In this document: positions 9,626-20,468 of the stretch, piece by piece | Numbering within the stretch: position 1 is the stretch's first letter | Layout of the letters: the number at the start of each line of letters is the position of its first letter | DNA from: Chalciporus piperatus | Lineage: Eukaryota > Basidiomycota > Agaricomycetes > Boletales > Boletaceae | Direction of reading: 5' to 3' | Length of the DNA stretch: 28,757 nt | Assembly: GCA_038093975.1 (NCBI GenBank) | Contig: JBBPTG010000289.1 | Coordinates: forward strand, 1 to 28,757 | Notes under the pieces: generated by a model | Seen by the model: only the letters and a program-made list of their open reading frames with translations | The model's database searches: none | What the model was told of the DNA's origin: nothing | Made by a program: the position numbers and the translations under genes

Positions 9626-11743
9626 AGTGTGCGTCAAAGCTTGAGAACTTTACCGGCTAACTCAGGTGTGGCAAAACCTTCTGGAAATTCCATATAGATT
9701 TCTTCTTCCAGTAGATCATATAGATATGCGGAACGCACATCTAGTCCAGTCATGTGCCAATCTTCTAGAGCGGCGAGTGCAAGCATCATTCACACTGTCT
9801 CAAATTGGACAACTGGAGAGAAGATCTCATTGTAATCAATCCCTTCGATCTGGGAAAATTCCTTCACAACCAATTTGGTGCGTTTACGACTGTTGGTTTT
9901 GACGTCAAGGACCCATCGGTTTTTAATGACTATCCGATTTTTAGGTCTGTTGACCACTTCATACACTTTGCGTTCCTTGAGCATTTGCAATTCTTTCATG
10001 CATGCTTCATGCCAAAGCTTCTGTTCATCGGATGGTAATCACTGAATGTCTCTGAAAGACCATTCACGGTGATTGAGTTTTTCCTCTATGTCATTGATAG
10101 CTTTAGCACATAGATAATGTGCCAAGTTTACTCCCCCTTCCCTGGTTAATCGCTCAATCTCTGATTCCGAGTCCTCAGCTGATGCTGTTTCAGGAGCGGT
10201 TGGTTCAGGAGTTGATAGTAAACCACCAGGAATATTTGGTACTTGGGAGGATGATTCTCCAGTGAGTTCTTTCCAGTGTGAGAGATGTTCCACTTCCTTA
10301 ACAGTTTTAGTGGGATGTTCGCGTTTGCCATAGACATTTCCAGGCCGAAGCGGGATCTTGCAATCACGTTGTGGGTGTTTGTACGGTCGCTTTTAGGTGG
10401 TAATGCTGGTAGAGCATTGTTCGTCAGTACACAACGAGGAGATGTGACTGGTGCAGGAGGAAGTTCTGCTTCTTCTTCGTCATCATCTGCTAGATCATTA
10501 TTGCGGGGTGGTTCCTCAGGTCGTTGAGGGGGTGGAACCCGTGGTTGGTCTGGACGATGGGGGTTCTCATCCTCTGGATCACTATCAGGATGATTAGTGT
10601 CTCCATCATCTTGATGAGGACAATTTTATCTCAGTCTTTAAAAGATACAGCACGATGAGGTTTTGAATTTGGGCATTTGGGAAACAAATTTTCGTCAAAC
10701 ACAGTCTGGGCAGACATGTGAATGGAATTATTAGGTTGCAAAAATTGCATATTAGCTTCATTTGTAGGAGAAACTCCCAGATAAACCATTAGCTGTGATT
10801 TTGGTTGCAACTTTCCACCACAATTGTCTTCGGGAAGATGCACATAGGCACCACTTCCAAATACGTGAACATGATTGAGAGATGAAAGTTCGCCAGTTAG
10901 TAGCTCCAGTGGAGTTTTCCAGTTAAGTCTCCTGTTAGGAATTCTGTTATGAAGATACCGAGCATGTTGAACTGTGAATTCCCAAAATGATGATGATAAG
11001 CAAGCGTAAAGACGCAATGCTTGTGTCTTGTCCATTAGCATATGAATATGCCGTTCTGCTCTGCCGTTCTGCTGAGAAGTGTGTGGGGTGCTTTGATATA
11101 TATGCATACCTTCATTTCGAAAGATTTCATCAAAAGCCTTAGACATGTATTCTCCTCCAGCATTGGACATCCAGCCTTTTACTTGGCTTTTCCATTGCGT
11201 TTGGACCATTTTGATAAATTGCCAAGTAGCAGGCAGTGCATCATTTTTGTATCGCAACGGCTTGATCCAAGACATTGAAGTGAAATCATCATACATTCAA
11301 TGATATACTTGTTTCTATAGTACGATTCCATTTCAAACAACTTGAGATCTGAGTAAACAAGTTCAAACGGTTCAGTAGCACATCGTTGAGTAGGCGGGAA
11401 TGCACCATTAGGTTGTTTGCCTAGTGATGCTTGTTGGCTGCTCGAATGACATCTTTGGAAACATGTTCTAAGTGATGATGTAACACATCATAGTTTGTCG
11501 CATATAACTTCACAGTTGAGTATTGGTTGGTCTTGACAACATCAGCACATATGAAATACATAGTGCAGCCAGGATGTGAGTGAAACTGAAAAATGGGTCA
11601 ATGAGGGCGCTGATTTCAACAGCTTTTATCGTGTATGAGGGAATGATAATCTGTATGGGAATTTGCATAGAGCGCTTATGCGACTTTCCAAGTACAGGAG
11701 CACACATGACTGGGGAAGCTTGCGTCGGCGAAGCTTCCCAGTC
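9626..11743 (-). pseudogene. Ty1/copia pol: GAG-pre-integrase, integrase, RT start
   Basis: On the minus strand from about 11520: a GAG-pre-integrase stretch (VLHHHLEHVSKDVIRAA), ATEPFELVYSDLK with the first integrase Asp, then a clean frame 11296-10631. That frame holds the integrase core: GWMSNAGGEYMSKAFDEIF, PHTSQQNGRAERHIHML with the catalytic Glu, and the copia-type ARYLHNRIPNRRL block. A Ser/Pro/acid-rich linker follows (10630-10040), then RT: IKNRWVLDVKTNSRKR, EGIDYNEIFSPVVQFETV, and after a frameshift near 9790 DWHMTGLDVRSAYLY, ending at KVLKL-stop (TGA 9634-9636). The second integrase Asp is Asn (AAT at 11162-11164, expected GAT). RNase H and LTRs are missing. RT is broken at 9626 by the hAT-derived element. 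Confidence 0.85.
11708..11743. repeat. Near-perfect hairpin at the copia edge
   Basis: GACTGGGGAAGCTT (11708-11721) and AAGCTTCCCAGTC (11731-11743) pair over 13 bp with a single bulged G, around the 9-nt loop GCGTCGGCG. It stands where copia homology ends and about 110 bp before the chromovirus begins. Confidence 0.75.
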
Positions 11744-11849
11744 TAAGAACCCTTTGTGATAAAGCCTATTTTATGAACGGTGATTTCATCCTCGTCATCA
11801 TCTAGAGGGGATCTCTTCCTCGACCTTCTGAACCTTCTTTGGGATTCTC

Positions 11850-13892
11850 TGGTTTGAGGAGAACTCAGCTAATCTTTGACAAGCTGAAACAGCAATTCAC
11901 TACTGCTCCGCTTCTAGCTTATCCTGACCGCTCCAAAGAAGTCAGAGTAGAAACGGATGCTAGTGATATTGCAATGGGAGCTGTGCTCTCGGTCAAATGC
12001 GATGATGGCCTCTGGAGGCCTTGTGCCTTCATTTCGAGATTTGGACAGATCACAAGAATCTCGAATATTAGAAATCTCCCCAAACTCTGAGCTCACGTCA
12101 AGCACGTTGGAACATGTTACTCTCAGAGTATAATTACTCCATTATTTATAAACCTGGTTCCACAAATAGAAGAGCTGATGCTTTATCTCGTCGAGAAGAT
12201 CACGGAGAAGCAGATCCCCATAACAAAAATATTACTGTACTTCCCGCTTCGGTCTTTATTAATACGGTTACTCTTTCTTCGCCTATTTATGACGAAATAC
12301 AAAATGAATGAGAAAAAATATAAAATGAATGAGAAAAAATATAAAATGATACAGTAGATGGCTTCGCTTTTGACAAGGGATCTATAATATTTAAAAATGA
12401 CAAAACAAAGTTTTCGTACCTACTCCTTTACGCATTAAATTACTTACAATCCTTCATGATTCTCCTATTGGTGGCCACAGTGGTCAAGAACGTACCTTAC
12501 ATCTTGTTACTTGATATTTCTCGTGGCCTGATGTCATAAAGGACGTTAAAACATACGTAGAACATTGTCAGACGTGCGCCCTCACGAAGGGAAAGTCAAC
12601 TGCACAAGCTGGTAAATTAATTCCCCTTCCAGTTCCGAAAGAACTCTGGAAGGATATATCTATAAACTTTACCACGGGTTTTCCTAAATCACGTGGCTTT
12701 GATTCTATTTGCATTATTGTAGATCACTTCTCTAAAGAAGTCGAGTTTATTCCTTGTAAAAAGACAATGTCTTCGAAAGAATTAGCTATTCTATTTAGAG
12801 ACAATGTTTGGTATAGACCGGACTTCCCTCTTTGATTGCTTCAGATCGAGGACCACAATTCACATCGGAGTTTACTTCGCAGCATTTTACCCTTCTAGGA
12901 ATAGCACAGAAGCTGTCAACCACCTATCACCCCCAAACCGATGGGCAAATGGAGTGTATGAACTGAGAACTCCAGCAGTATCTCTGCGCTTACGTGGCTA
13001 AAAAACCAATCGAATGGGCTGATTGGTTGAAGATAGCATAGTTCCATCACAATTCCTCTCTTTCCACTACCACCGGAACAATCCCCTCTGCTATAACAAA
13101 AAACTATTTCCCACGCATGGGATTCGAAGGCAATTTATCTCTGGCGGGTGTATGCTTAGAGAAATATGGAAAGGCACACAAAGAAGTGGAGCAGACGCTG
13201 GAAGAAACTCAGAACCGGATGAAAGAGCAAGCAGACAAGCATCGGTCTGAAGCTCCAGATTATCAAATTGGAGATTTCGTTATGTTATCCACGGACTACC
13301 TCAAATTACCTTATCCCTCCAAAAGATGACACAAAACTGGATCGGACCTTATCAGATCACAAAGGTCCTTCCCAATGCAGTCACACTTGATTTGCCCAAT
13401 TCAATGCATATACATGCCACAGTTAATGTCAAATGGGTCAAACCGGCTCGAGAACCATTGGAAGGGCAACCAGTCCGTCTTCCGGATCTGGTTGATAGTC
13501 AACCAAGAAGGAGAAGAAGAGTACGAGGTGGATTACGTAGTAAAGTCTCAGGTTAAACAAGGACAATTAGAGTATCTGGTTCATTGGAAAGGCTGGGACA
13601 TATTGGACCGTACATGGGAAAAGGCAGCACATTTGTCAAATGCACCCGAAGCTGTCTCCTTGTATCACACAGAAATCGTGTTGTAACCCCACCTACTCCT
13701 CCTCTCTTCTCAGTTAGATCACAAGCAGAGGAGGAAGATGATAGGGACTCAATACCAGGATTAGTAGGCTCAGATAGCGAAGAAGAAGGACAATTGAGAG
13801 AAACAAATGTACCAGGAGTATACTATCCTGCACCCCGTTCTATTAGAAGAAGTGTTCCACCACCACCTTATGAAAGGCTCGCTCCCACCTCG
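11850..13892 (+). pseudogene. Ty3/gypsy chromovirus pol: RNase H, integrase, chromodomain
   Basis: In several frames, left to right: the RT-RNase H junction (FDKLKQQFTTAPLLAYPD, EVRVETDASDIAMGAVLS), DHKNLEY, and YSIIYKPGSTNRRADALSRR. Then comes the H2C2 zinc-binding domain (GGHSGQERTLHL to HCQTCALTKGK, about 12470-12595), the integrase core (ISINFTTGFPKSRGFDS, SDRGPQFTSEFTSQHF, YHPQTDGQMECMN), the GPY/F module (NWIGPYQITKVLPNAV, about 13332) and a chromodomain at 13522-13668 (YEVDYVVKS, EYLVHWKGWDI, TWEKAAHL). An acidic Pro-rich tail follows. The first integrase Asp is Asn (AAC 12665-12667), and stops and frameshifts are frequent. Chromodomains of this group steer integration to modified histones. 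The upstream RT is absent. Confidence 0.88.
12301..12350. repeat. 21 bp tandem repeat, 2.4 copies
   Basis: AAAATGAATGAGAAAAAATA plus T is repeated directly, with a third partial copy (AAAATGAT). It sits between the RNase H and the zinc-binding domain of the dead chromovirus and adds to its frame loss. Confidence 0.8.
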
Positions 13893-14014
13893 TTAGTACA
13901 TATGGGGTGGCTGTGAATTGGTTGCAACCGGTCTTTTTTACGGTTGCAACTGCAGTCTTTTGATCTGAAAAGTAGGCAACCAGCAACTGGAGTCCAGTTG
14001 CGATCAGTCCAGTC
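13893..14014. mobile_element. hAT-derived fragment between chromovirus and LTR
   Basis: TACATATGGGGTGGCTGTGA, then GGTTGCAACCGGTC, then CGGTTGCAACTGCAGTC and TTTTGATCTGAAA. The same order occurs inverted at about 9125-9030, so this is a second copy of one end of that element. Its last visible base abuts the LTR at 14015. The final codons of the chromovirus frame (to TGA 13914-13916) probably come from this element. Confidence 0.5.
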
Positions 14015-14750
14015 TGTTATGACGTAGTCAAAACACAGCGGGGACTTAGGTCACACTAGACCTTGCAAAGAATAGGCTGAGTACTAAAACTTAATTGCGG
14101 TGAAGCAACAAATGGATTAGACTGGGGTCTGTGATAAGTACAGGGCTACTTATATACTATTGAGAAGTGTGCACAGACCAACAGCCGAATAAGGAAAACA
14201 TAAAGGGAAAGATATATAAGATAAATGGTATGATGATAAGAAAAGGTACCAGGCACGGATTAGGGTCTAGGCCATGACATCATTGCTGACTCATCTAAGT
14301 CTGGACCTTTGTCATGTGACCTGATCTACACTTCACTACGCTTACTACGTTTCTCTTTCACTTTTGGACTTAGTCGCTTTCTCTCCCTTTTCTGTTATCT
14401 TATCTTATCAAGATCACATCACGTGACCTGCTGACATCAGCTAGGTCTAGCCTTTCGCTTACATAACGTGGCTGTGCGTGGCTGTGTACTTTCCCCACTG
14501 TCCATGACTTATACCGAGTCACCATGACTCAGACTCTTAATGACTCATATCTAGTCATACCTAGTCATATAGTTAAGGTTTAGCCACAACATGTACAAAC
14601 ACTGTCAATAGTATATGAACCTGGGTTGACAAGCACTGGCTCCCCAGTCTTGTTCTCCTGGAGTTTCCTCATCGAACCTCAGCCAAGTTCATCGGCTCGC
14701 TATTGTCTAGTGTGAGTCTTAGCTCTTAGTTGAGTTGAGTCGTTTCAACA
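14015..14750 (-). mobile_element. LTR copy 1 (736 bp, minus orientation)
   Basis: Read on the minus strand it starts TGTTGAAACGACTC and ends ACGTCATAACA, the TG...CA ends of an LTR. It is an inverted, largely collinear copy of 21151-22748 without that copy's LINE insert and lacking about 70 bp of the 5' part. No 5 bp duplication flanks it (CAGTC against CGCAA), no primer-binding site follows its 3' end, and no polypurine tract precedes its 5' end. It is therefore either a rearranged solo LTR or a remnant of a larger unit. Confidence 0.75.
14147..14159 (-). promoter_or_regulatory. LTR copy 1 TATA box
   Basis: AGTATATAAG on the minus strand, about 135 bp before the LTR 3' end. It is conserved with the second copy (22605-22614), as is the CTGTACTTATCACAGACCCC that follows, a likely start region. 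This fixes the orientation of the LTR. Confidence 0.55.
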
Positions 14751-14846
14751 CGCAAGGCATTCAAGGATTCTGCGCGCGGACTTATTCATGAGGCCTACAG
14801 CCTCCGACCGAGCCTCCGAGGTGGACAAGTCAATGCCGAGGTTATC

Positions 14847-15198
14847 ATGAAGCGCACCCACGTGCTGTGGCTTCTGGAAAATCATCGATGGTTACACCAT
14901 GTAGACAAGGTATGCCACTCATCATGATGGCCTAAACTTACGCCGCACCCAGAGTGGAACTGTCCTTGCCTTTTACGAGCATTCCGCACTCACCTCTGTC
15001 ATCATCAATACAGTCTGGCTCGGCGGCCTCCACAAATATGTTGACAATACAGCCGAAGGATTTGCTCATCTAACGTCTTTAGCTGCCACGGCTATCCACT
15101 CTGCACTCTCCGAGCACCTCCACAGTACTCACGAATCAACTGATTTCTCGCCATCGAAAATGGAGGGAGTGTACAATCAATGCTTACTTCCCTGTTAA
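14847..15198 (+). pseudogene. DUF6532-like C-terminal fragment
   Basis: An exon 14847-14909 (MKRTHVLWLLENHRWLHHVD) joins across a 43 bp intron (GTATGC...CCCAG) to 14953-15198. The latter gives SGTVLAFYEHSALTSVIINT, TSLAATAIHSALSEHL and MEGVYNQCLLPC, then TAA. The order (hydrophobic strand, SLAATAIxxAL helix, F-x(n)-M-x-x-VY helix) matches the C-terminal half of DUF6532 seen in the intact gene at 2359-2789 (PQLALVATAIECVL). The N-terminal half is missing; an LTR ends 97 bp upstream. It could be a truncated but transcribed copy or simply a relic. The family call is moderate because identity is low. Confidence 0.5.
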
Positions 15199-15800
15199 AT
15201 TGTTACGATTCCTCATTCTTTCCTTTCCCTTTACCTTGTACTAAGTCCTAGTCGCTGGTTCGAGTCCCGCCTAGGCCTCTCATTTCTTACTTTGTCTTAG
15301 TCAGCGAATGTTCTCTCAAGTTCTTTCAACTTCTACACTTCGTCATCGCTGACTCATATGATTACTGAGCATAACTCATTCTTATTCGTCATCGCTCATT
15401 CTTACCTATTCCGACTTCTTCTATGCCTGCCCTTAACTTGTTCCTTTACCTATATAAACCCTCGAGTCTTCTCCTGTGAAAAAGACATGATGAGCAAGTG
15501 ATAGCTGAACAGGATAAGAGTAGAAGCAACAGCAGAGCATGTTAAGTTGTGGGGTAAGATTGGAAGAAAAGAAAAGGTGTGAGAAAGTTTGGTGGGACTG
15601 ATATAACCGATGATATTTGGCCTTGTTTGTGTCAATGTCAAACTTAGTGCACTCGACTCCAAACCCACCATGCTTGAGGACGAATCAAGTCGAGTCGACA
15701 AACCAGTGGTGGTGATGCCGTAGGTGAGTGCCCGGCAAACTTGCGCGTGTCATGCTGGTGCTGACCTGCTGATTCATTCGCTCGCGCCTTCGTTTTGACG
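15199..15800. other. Noncoding, LTR-like promoter signals
   Basis: No gene is supported. A TGTTACG start (15201), a long pyrimidine-rich stretch, TATATAAA (15451-15458) and a purine-rich downstream part resemble the layout of a gypsy LTR, but no GTAACA end was found. A perfect pol III B-box-like GGTTCGAGTCC lies at 15258-15268. Confidence 0.3.
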
Positions 15801-15834
15801 TCGCAAATGAGCGACCGGACAACTTGAAAAACCG

Positions 15835-16480
15835 ACGACGACGACGAGAGACGACACGACACACGCGATTGTGCGTGTCGCGTCGTTTCTCGCGTCGTTC
15901 TCGTCCTCAGGTTTTTTTTTCCTTCGCCCTCTCCTCACCCTCACCCTCAACTGATGACAACAACAACGAGAGACGACGACGACACACCATCGTGTGTGTC
16001 GTCTCGTCTCTCGTTCCCGTTCTCGTCCGTCGTCCGTCACCCCCACCTCACCCTCACTCGATTGACAACGACGACGAGAGATGACGCGACACACGTGATT
16101 GCGTGTGTCGTGTCATTTCTTGTCTCGTCTCGTTCACCCTCATCCCCACCTCACTGGCACCGACTGACGACGACGAGAGACGACGCGACACACGCAATCA
16201 CGTGTGTCGTGTCATTTCTCATTTCATTCTCGTTTCACCCTCACCCCCACCTCATCGACTGACGACGACGACGAGAAACGACGCGACACATGTGATTGTG
16301 TGTCGCGTCGTTTCTCGTCTCGTTCTTGTTCTTGTTCTTGTTCTCATTCTCGTTCTCGTTCTCGTTTCACCCTCACCCCATCTCACTGACTGACGATGTT
16401 GAACAACAACGAAAGATGATGACGATGATGAAGAGAGATGATGCGACACACACGATCGTGTGTGTTGTCTCGTTTCTCAT
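15835..16480. repeat. Six tandem hairpin modules (CGACACACG dyads)
   Basis: Centres lie near 15869, 15989, 16098, 16198, 16295 and 16455, so modules are about 97-160 bp apart. Each has a CGACGACGACGAGAGACGAC-like left flank, a dyad of CGACACACG and CGTGTGTCG, a TTTCTCGTCTCGTTC-like right flank and a CACCCTCACCCCCACCTCA-like linker. Module 5 has perfect 21 bp arms (16270-16290, 16299-16319) around an 8-nt loop. Module 6 contains the perfect palindrome ACACACACGATCGTGTGTGT (16446-16465). Open frames across it on both strands follow the repeat and are not credible genes. Confidence 0.85.
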
Positions 16481-16520
16481 TCTTGTTCTCATTCCCGTCC
16501 TCACCCTCGACTCACAATGA

Positions 16521-17645
16521 CAACCAACCACAATTTACGGCTCACAAAGTTAATTGCAAATGGTGGTCGGCCAACCATGCCTCCTTAGGGGGCGCGTCGG
16601 CCGACCATGCTTTACAGCCAACATTTATTGTAAGTTGTGGTCGTCCGATCATGCCTTCTTCTGAGGTGGGCGCATCGGCCGACCACCATTTACAGCTCAC
16701 ATTGATTGCAAATGGTGGTTGGCCGACACCCCCTCCGTAGAGCCACAGTCGGCCAACCACAATTTGCAACTAGTGCATCTGAAAGAAAAATGCTCATGGC
16801 CTTGTTGACTGGTTGGCCGACAGACCTTTGCAGAGCGGCCGACACTAGTATTGCATTCAGCTATTTCACTCACATCAAGGGTGCTGTCGGCCGACCCAAT
16901 ATTACAGGGCCCATTCTTGCAAAATTGGCATCGGCCGACTCATGCTTACAGGGCTCATCCTCGCTAAAGTAGCATAGGCCAACCCCATGGTCCTGTAAGG
17001 AGACTGTCGGCCGACCTGACTTTACAAGGGATTAGGCTGCTAAATTGGAGTGGCCGACCACCCCCTTGGCAAGTCAACTATCGGCCGACCCAATATTACA
17101 GGGCCCATGCTTGCAAAATTGGCATAGGCCAACTCACTCTTACAAGGCTCATCCTCGCAAAGCTGGCATAGGCCGACCCCACGGTCCAGTAAGGGTGCTG
17201 TCGGCCGAGCCAATATTACAGGGCTCATCCTTGCAAGAATGCCATCCGCCGACCCACTCTAACAGGGCCCATCCTTGCAAAATGCCATCGGCCAACCTCC
17301 CCTTGGAAAGTCAATTGTCAGCCGACCCACCCTAACAGGCAATCAACTTTCAAAAATAGTGTCGGCCGACCTGATTTTACATGGGTCATATGTAAAGAAA
17401 TTCATAATCAAATTTTTATTAGGTCTATAGGCCGACCCGCAATTGCATGCCAATGAAATCTTTGTGGCCAACACCGGCTCTGCATGGCGGCTGACACCAC
17501 TTCTGCAACCATTCATTGAGGGCACATCGGGCAGTACCACTTTGGCAGAGCAGCCGACCCCACTTTGGCAGATTGTCGGCCGCAGATAGCTGGAACCACT
17601 TTTGCAGCTGTTTGGCACTGTCCGGAGAACCACTTTTGCGAGGCC
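16521..17645. repeat. TCGGCCGA array with 44-44-32 bp higher-order units
   Basis: About 25 sites of TCGGCCGA or near variants (TAGGCCGA, TCGGCCAA) head successive units. From 16887 the unit lengths are 44, 44, 32 (16887-17006), 44, 30 (17007-17080), 44, 44, 32 (17081-17200), 44, 43, 30 (17201-17317), 44. First units share GACCCAATATTACAGGGCCC and end in GCAAAATTGGCA. Short units share GGTCCNGTAAGG or CCCCTTGG. At the right edge (17488-17645) the site fades and a CCACTTTNGCAG motif takes over. No frame is conserved, since units of 44 and 32 break triplet phase. Confidence 0.9.
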
Positions 17646-18419
17646 AAGTGACTGAACTATGTAACGTATCTGCGAGTGCGAGCATTGTGATAGTTGCGAG
17701 CGACAACATTGCGAACGACAGTGGTGAAGGTGTGTGAGTTCATTGTGATGATTGTTTCAATGATGGATGTGAATGGAGAGCAAGAGCATAAAACATCACT
17801 CTTTATACCTTTTCGGTTCTCGGCACGGTTTCCAATCAACTGATGTTTTCATCGTCAGTCTGACTTGATCGACTGTCATGCAGTTGCAATTGTGACTCGA
17901 ATAGAATTCTGAGTCATGCTGTGTAAGCACAAGGTGGATGGGTGTGTAGTGTGGGAAATTCTAATTGCATCCAGTGCAATGTCAAGAATAGACCTTGGTC
18001 ATCTCGTGTGAGTAGATTTCGCATAGCTTTCAATGCGCAAGGCATTTCAGGTTTTGACCTTGTAAGCATGAATCAACGATGTAATTCACCTTGTGTTCGT
18101 CATGGGATATGGAAGCTTCAAGCGTAGAGCGTTCTGACCAATCAGATTTGCGATTGTGTAAGGTTCTAACCTTGTAAGAAAGGTTTCCTTGGATTGGATC
18201 AACACGTTTCTCGAGTGTGTCAATGAGAATTGCAGCAGCGAGTGCTAAAGCGAGTGGTGATGAGCGTGAAGATTGTGAAATCCTCAGAAATGCGTGTTCT
18301 CAGTAGAGATTTGGGTTCTTCAAGCGACTGCAGCTTGGAATTTGGGCGAGAGAAAGAGATTTTGAGCAAAGAAAATGATTATGGTTAACACCATTATTGT
18401 TCGTACCCTTGGTACTCTC
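17646..18419. other. No gene seen; scattered small dyads
   Basis: GTTGCGAGCGACAAC (near 17692) and GGTTCTAACCTTGTAAGAAAG (near 18162, a loose stem) are examples of short dyads. ACCTTGTAAG occurs twice (near 18057 and 18171). CTTTATACC near 17800 is a weak TATA-like site. No coding pattern is convincing. Confidence 0.35.
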
Positions 18420-18600
18420 TTGTACTCTTCACACTAGCGTGTTCATAGTGTGTCACTTGTCCTAACACCTGTCGTAACACTTGTGTCATTGTCATAACAC
18501 TTTGTGTTCCTTGTGTCACTCACGTTCCATTGGTGTTCATTGGTAACACATCTTCGTGTGCATTCCCGCAACACTTCATTCATCGTGTCACTACCATTCC
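18420..18600. repeat. TAACAC/GTGT-rich degenerate repeat
   Basis: TAACAC or CAACAC recurs about six times at 12-30 bp spacing, interleaved with its near-complement GTGTCACT or GTGTT (for example CATAACACTTTGTGTTCC), giving many small stem-loop possibilities. Confidence 0.5.
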
Positions 18601-19120
18601 ACTACCTCCTCTCTATGGTTTGGATTCCAGACAAACCCTACGGAAAACCCTATGGTACACTCACAGAAGAACTCTATGGTTCTTTGGTTCGGTCGGCCTT
18701 CTCAATACTCGATGGAAGTAGGAGTTTCATGTGATCTTGACAATCCCCCCGGTAAAAAAAAATTCACGGTTTCTGTAGGTTTCTTCACAGATAACCGAAA
18801 CAACGAGTGGTTTGGGATTGTTCGAGCGATGAGTGACAACAGCTCAATGGAATTCAATTCCATACTTCAAGTGCTTGAGACAGCAGTGAGGATTGATAGC
18901 GATGAGCGAAAGCAGCTCAATGGGTTTCGATCCCAGACAATGCTATTCAAGTAGCAATGAGCAGAAACAGCTCTGTCGATTTGGATTCCAGATTACTCGG
19001 ATTTCATGCATGTGGCAGCGGTGTGCGCAAAAGTAACGAGCAAAAACAGCTCGACGAATTTGGATTCTAGACAGCGCTGAGGGGGCGGCGAGAGTTTTGG
19101 ATTCCAGACATGTTCAGGAA
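18601..19120. repeat. TTGGATTCCAGAC repeats with GAGC-N7-GCTC hairpins
   Basis: TTGGATTCCAGA or a one- to two-base variant occurs at about 18620, 18925, 18981, 19060 and 19098. Between them are three hairpins of the form GAGC-N7-GCTC: 18904-18918, 18959-18973 and 19038-19052. The spacing is irregular, so it is a decayed interspersed array rather than a clean satellite. Confidence 0.65.
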
Positions 19121-19236
19121 CTGTGTTGGATTATCCCTGCTCAGATTCTCCGATGATGCTTGTGAGGGAAAACACCTCAGTAGGATAGACACTAGTGACA
19201 GCGTTCTTGACGCGATGTGTCGGTGACAACAATGAT

Positions 19237-19875
19237 AAAGTCGTAAAGCTGTCTTTAAAGCTTGCTGACGACGATAGGGACAAAGGAGATATGTGGTGAC
19301 AGCATACGAGTGAGTTTCAAGCTTTCAGTGATGTCCGTGAGGGACGATGTCTTGACTGGTAAACACAGTGTTCCGTTCCACTTGATGGAAGGGGTAAAAA
19401 CGCGATGCTGAGTACGATGATGTTCGACATCATGAGGTGTTCGACAGTTGTTAACTCAACGAAAGCAGTTGAAGTGTCGTGAACACGGTAAACGGGAAAA
19501 TCAAGTATCCAGTTCCACTCGATGGAAGGACAGAGAACGCGGCACACTGATAAGCGACGGGATTGCTCGACAAGTAGATACCTACTGTCAGCGATGACAA
19601 GGCGCGAAGACAGCGCAGGTACCCACTTGCGATCGACAGTTGAGTGGTGTACTGGTGACGAGACGACTAAACAATAAAGTCGTAAAGCTATCTTTCAAGC
19701 TTGTAGATGTCAAGGGAGACGAAGTCGAGCGGCGGCGGCTCTTGCATGTGAGTTGCAATAACTCAGGGTATCAATCTTCTACGTACTGCTAGAGTACTGC
19801 GTGTTGATTGTCCAAACCGGTATAGAAGACCAAGTGAGGTTCAACAGACTGTGAAGCTATCTTTCAGGCTTCGCG
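19237..19875. repeat. AAGCT-loop-AGCTT and TTCCAC-TGGAA hairpin repeats
   Basis: AAAGTCGTAAAGCTGTCTTT at about 19237 recurs near 19675, and a shorter form (GAAGCTATCTTTCAGGCTTC) lies at 19853. All fold on AGCTT-type stems. TTCCACTTGATGGAA (19376-19390) and TTCCACTCGATGGAA (19513-19527) are a second hairpin pair, 137 bp apart, with AACGCG following both. Confidence 0.6.
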
Positions 19876-20460
19876 GATGACGGCGATGGAATGCACAACA
19901 GAGGTAGACACTCTAGTTGCAGGGGAATAGTTGTACACAGTAGAGGTAGACACGCTAGCAGAGTCGCAAGAGAGCGACGACGATGTACGCGGACAGGGAT
20001 GTGGGGCGACGATGACGATGAATGGGTAACAGAAACTGGGCACTACATGCTGACCCATGAGAAGTGAAAAGCCAGAAGGCGAATTCGTGACGTCAACAGG
20101 TGATCACGCGAACCTGGATCATGTGTACATGCAAAGGCTATTGGTAATACCCAAGCGATCTCCAATGATCAAAGAGCCCCTTGTGCACTATGGGGAACAG
20201 CAACATTATCCCATTTAGAACGGTGGACAGCCGTATATGCAGCAGTGGGAACAGAGTTGCTTTCTCCGAGCGTGTCACGTACGCCAACGGTCAAACGACC
20301 AACTCTTTAGCCCTAGAGTCCGGGCAGTGTGATCAAGTTCATCCAAGTGTCATGACGCAGTCATCAACACTAGGTAGTGACTCTTAGCTCACGACCAAAC
20401 CTAGGTAGGTCTGAGTATGTGGCGACGATGACGATGTGTTGCGGACGCAGCAACAGTGAT
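19876..20460. other. No gene seen; CGACGATGACGATG blocks
   Basis: GCGACGATGACGATG occurs near 20007 and again near 20421, and related CGACGACGATG near 19976. CTAGGTAGTGACTCTTAG and CCTAGGTAGG form a loose dyad near 20371-20405. No supported coding sequence. Confidence 0.35.
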
Positions 20461-20468
20461 GTCGATAT

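Noticed and set aside
15250..15275. Possible tRNA or SINE: perfect B-box-like GGTTCGAGTCC
   Set aside because: Only four of five T-stem pairs form, no A box is found 30-60 bp upstream and no acceptor stem closes. Kept only as a note on the spacer.
15824..16520. Overlapping Arg/Ser/Thr-rich open frames of 60-106 codons on both strands
   Set aside because: They are by-products of the CGACGACG/CTCGTTC repeats, open in several frames at once with no start context or motif.
16521..17645. CRISPR-like array
   Set aside because: The unit bodies are themselves repeats rather than unique spacers, unit lengths vary in a hierarchical way, and the genome is clearly fungal.
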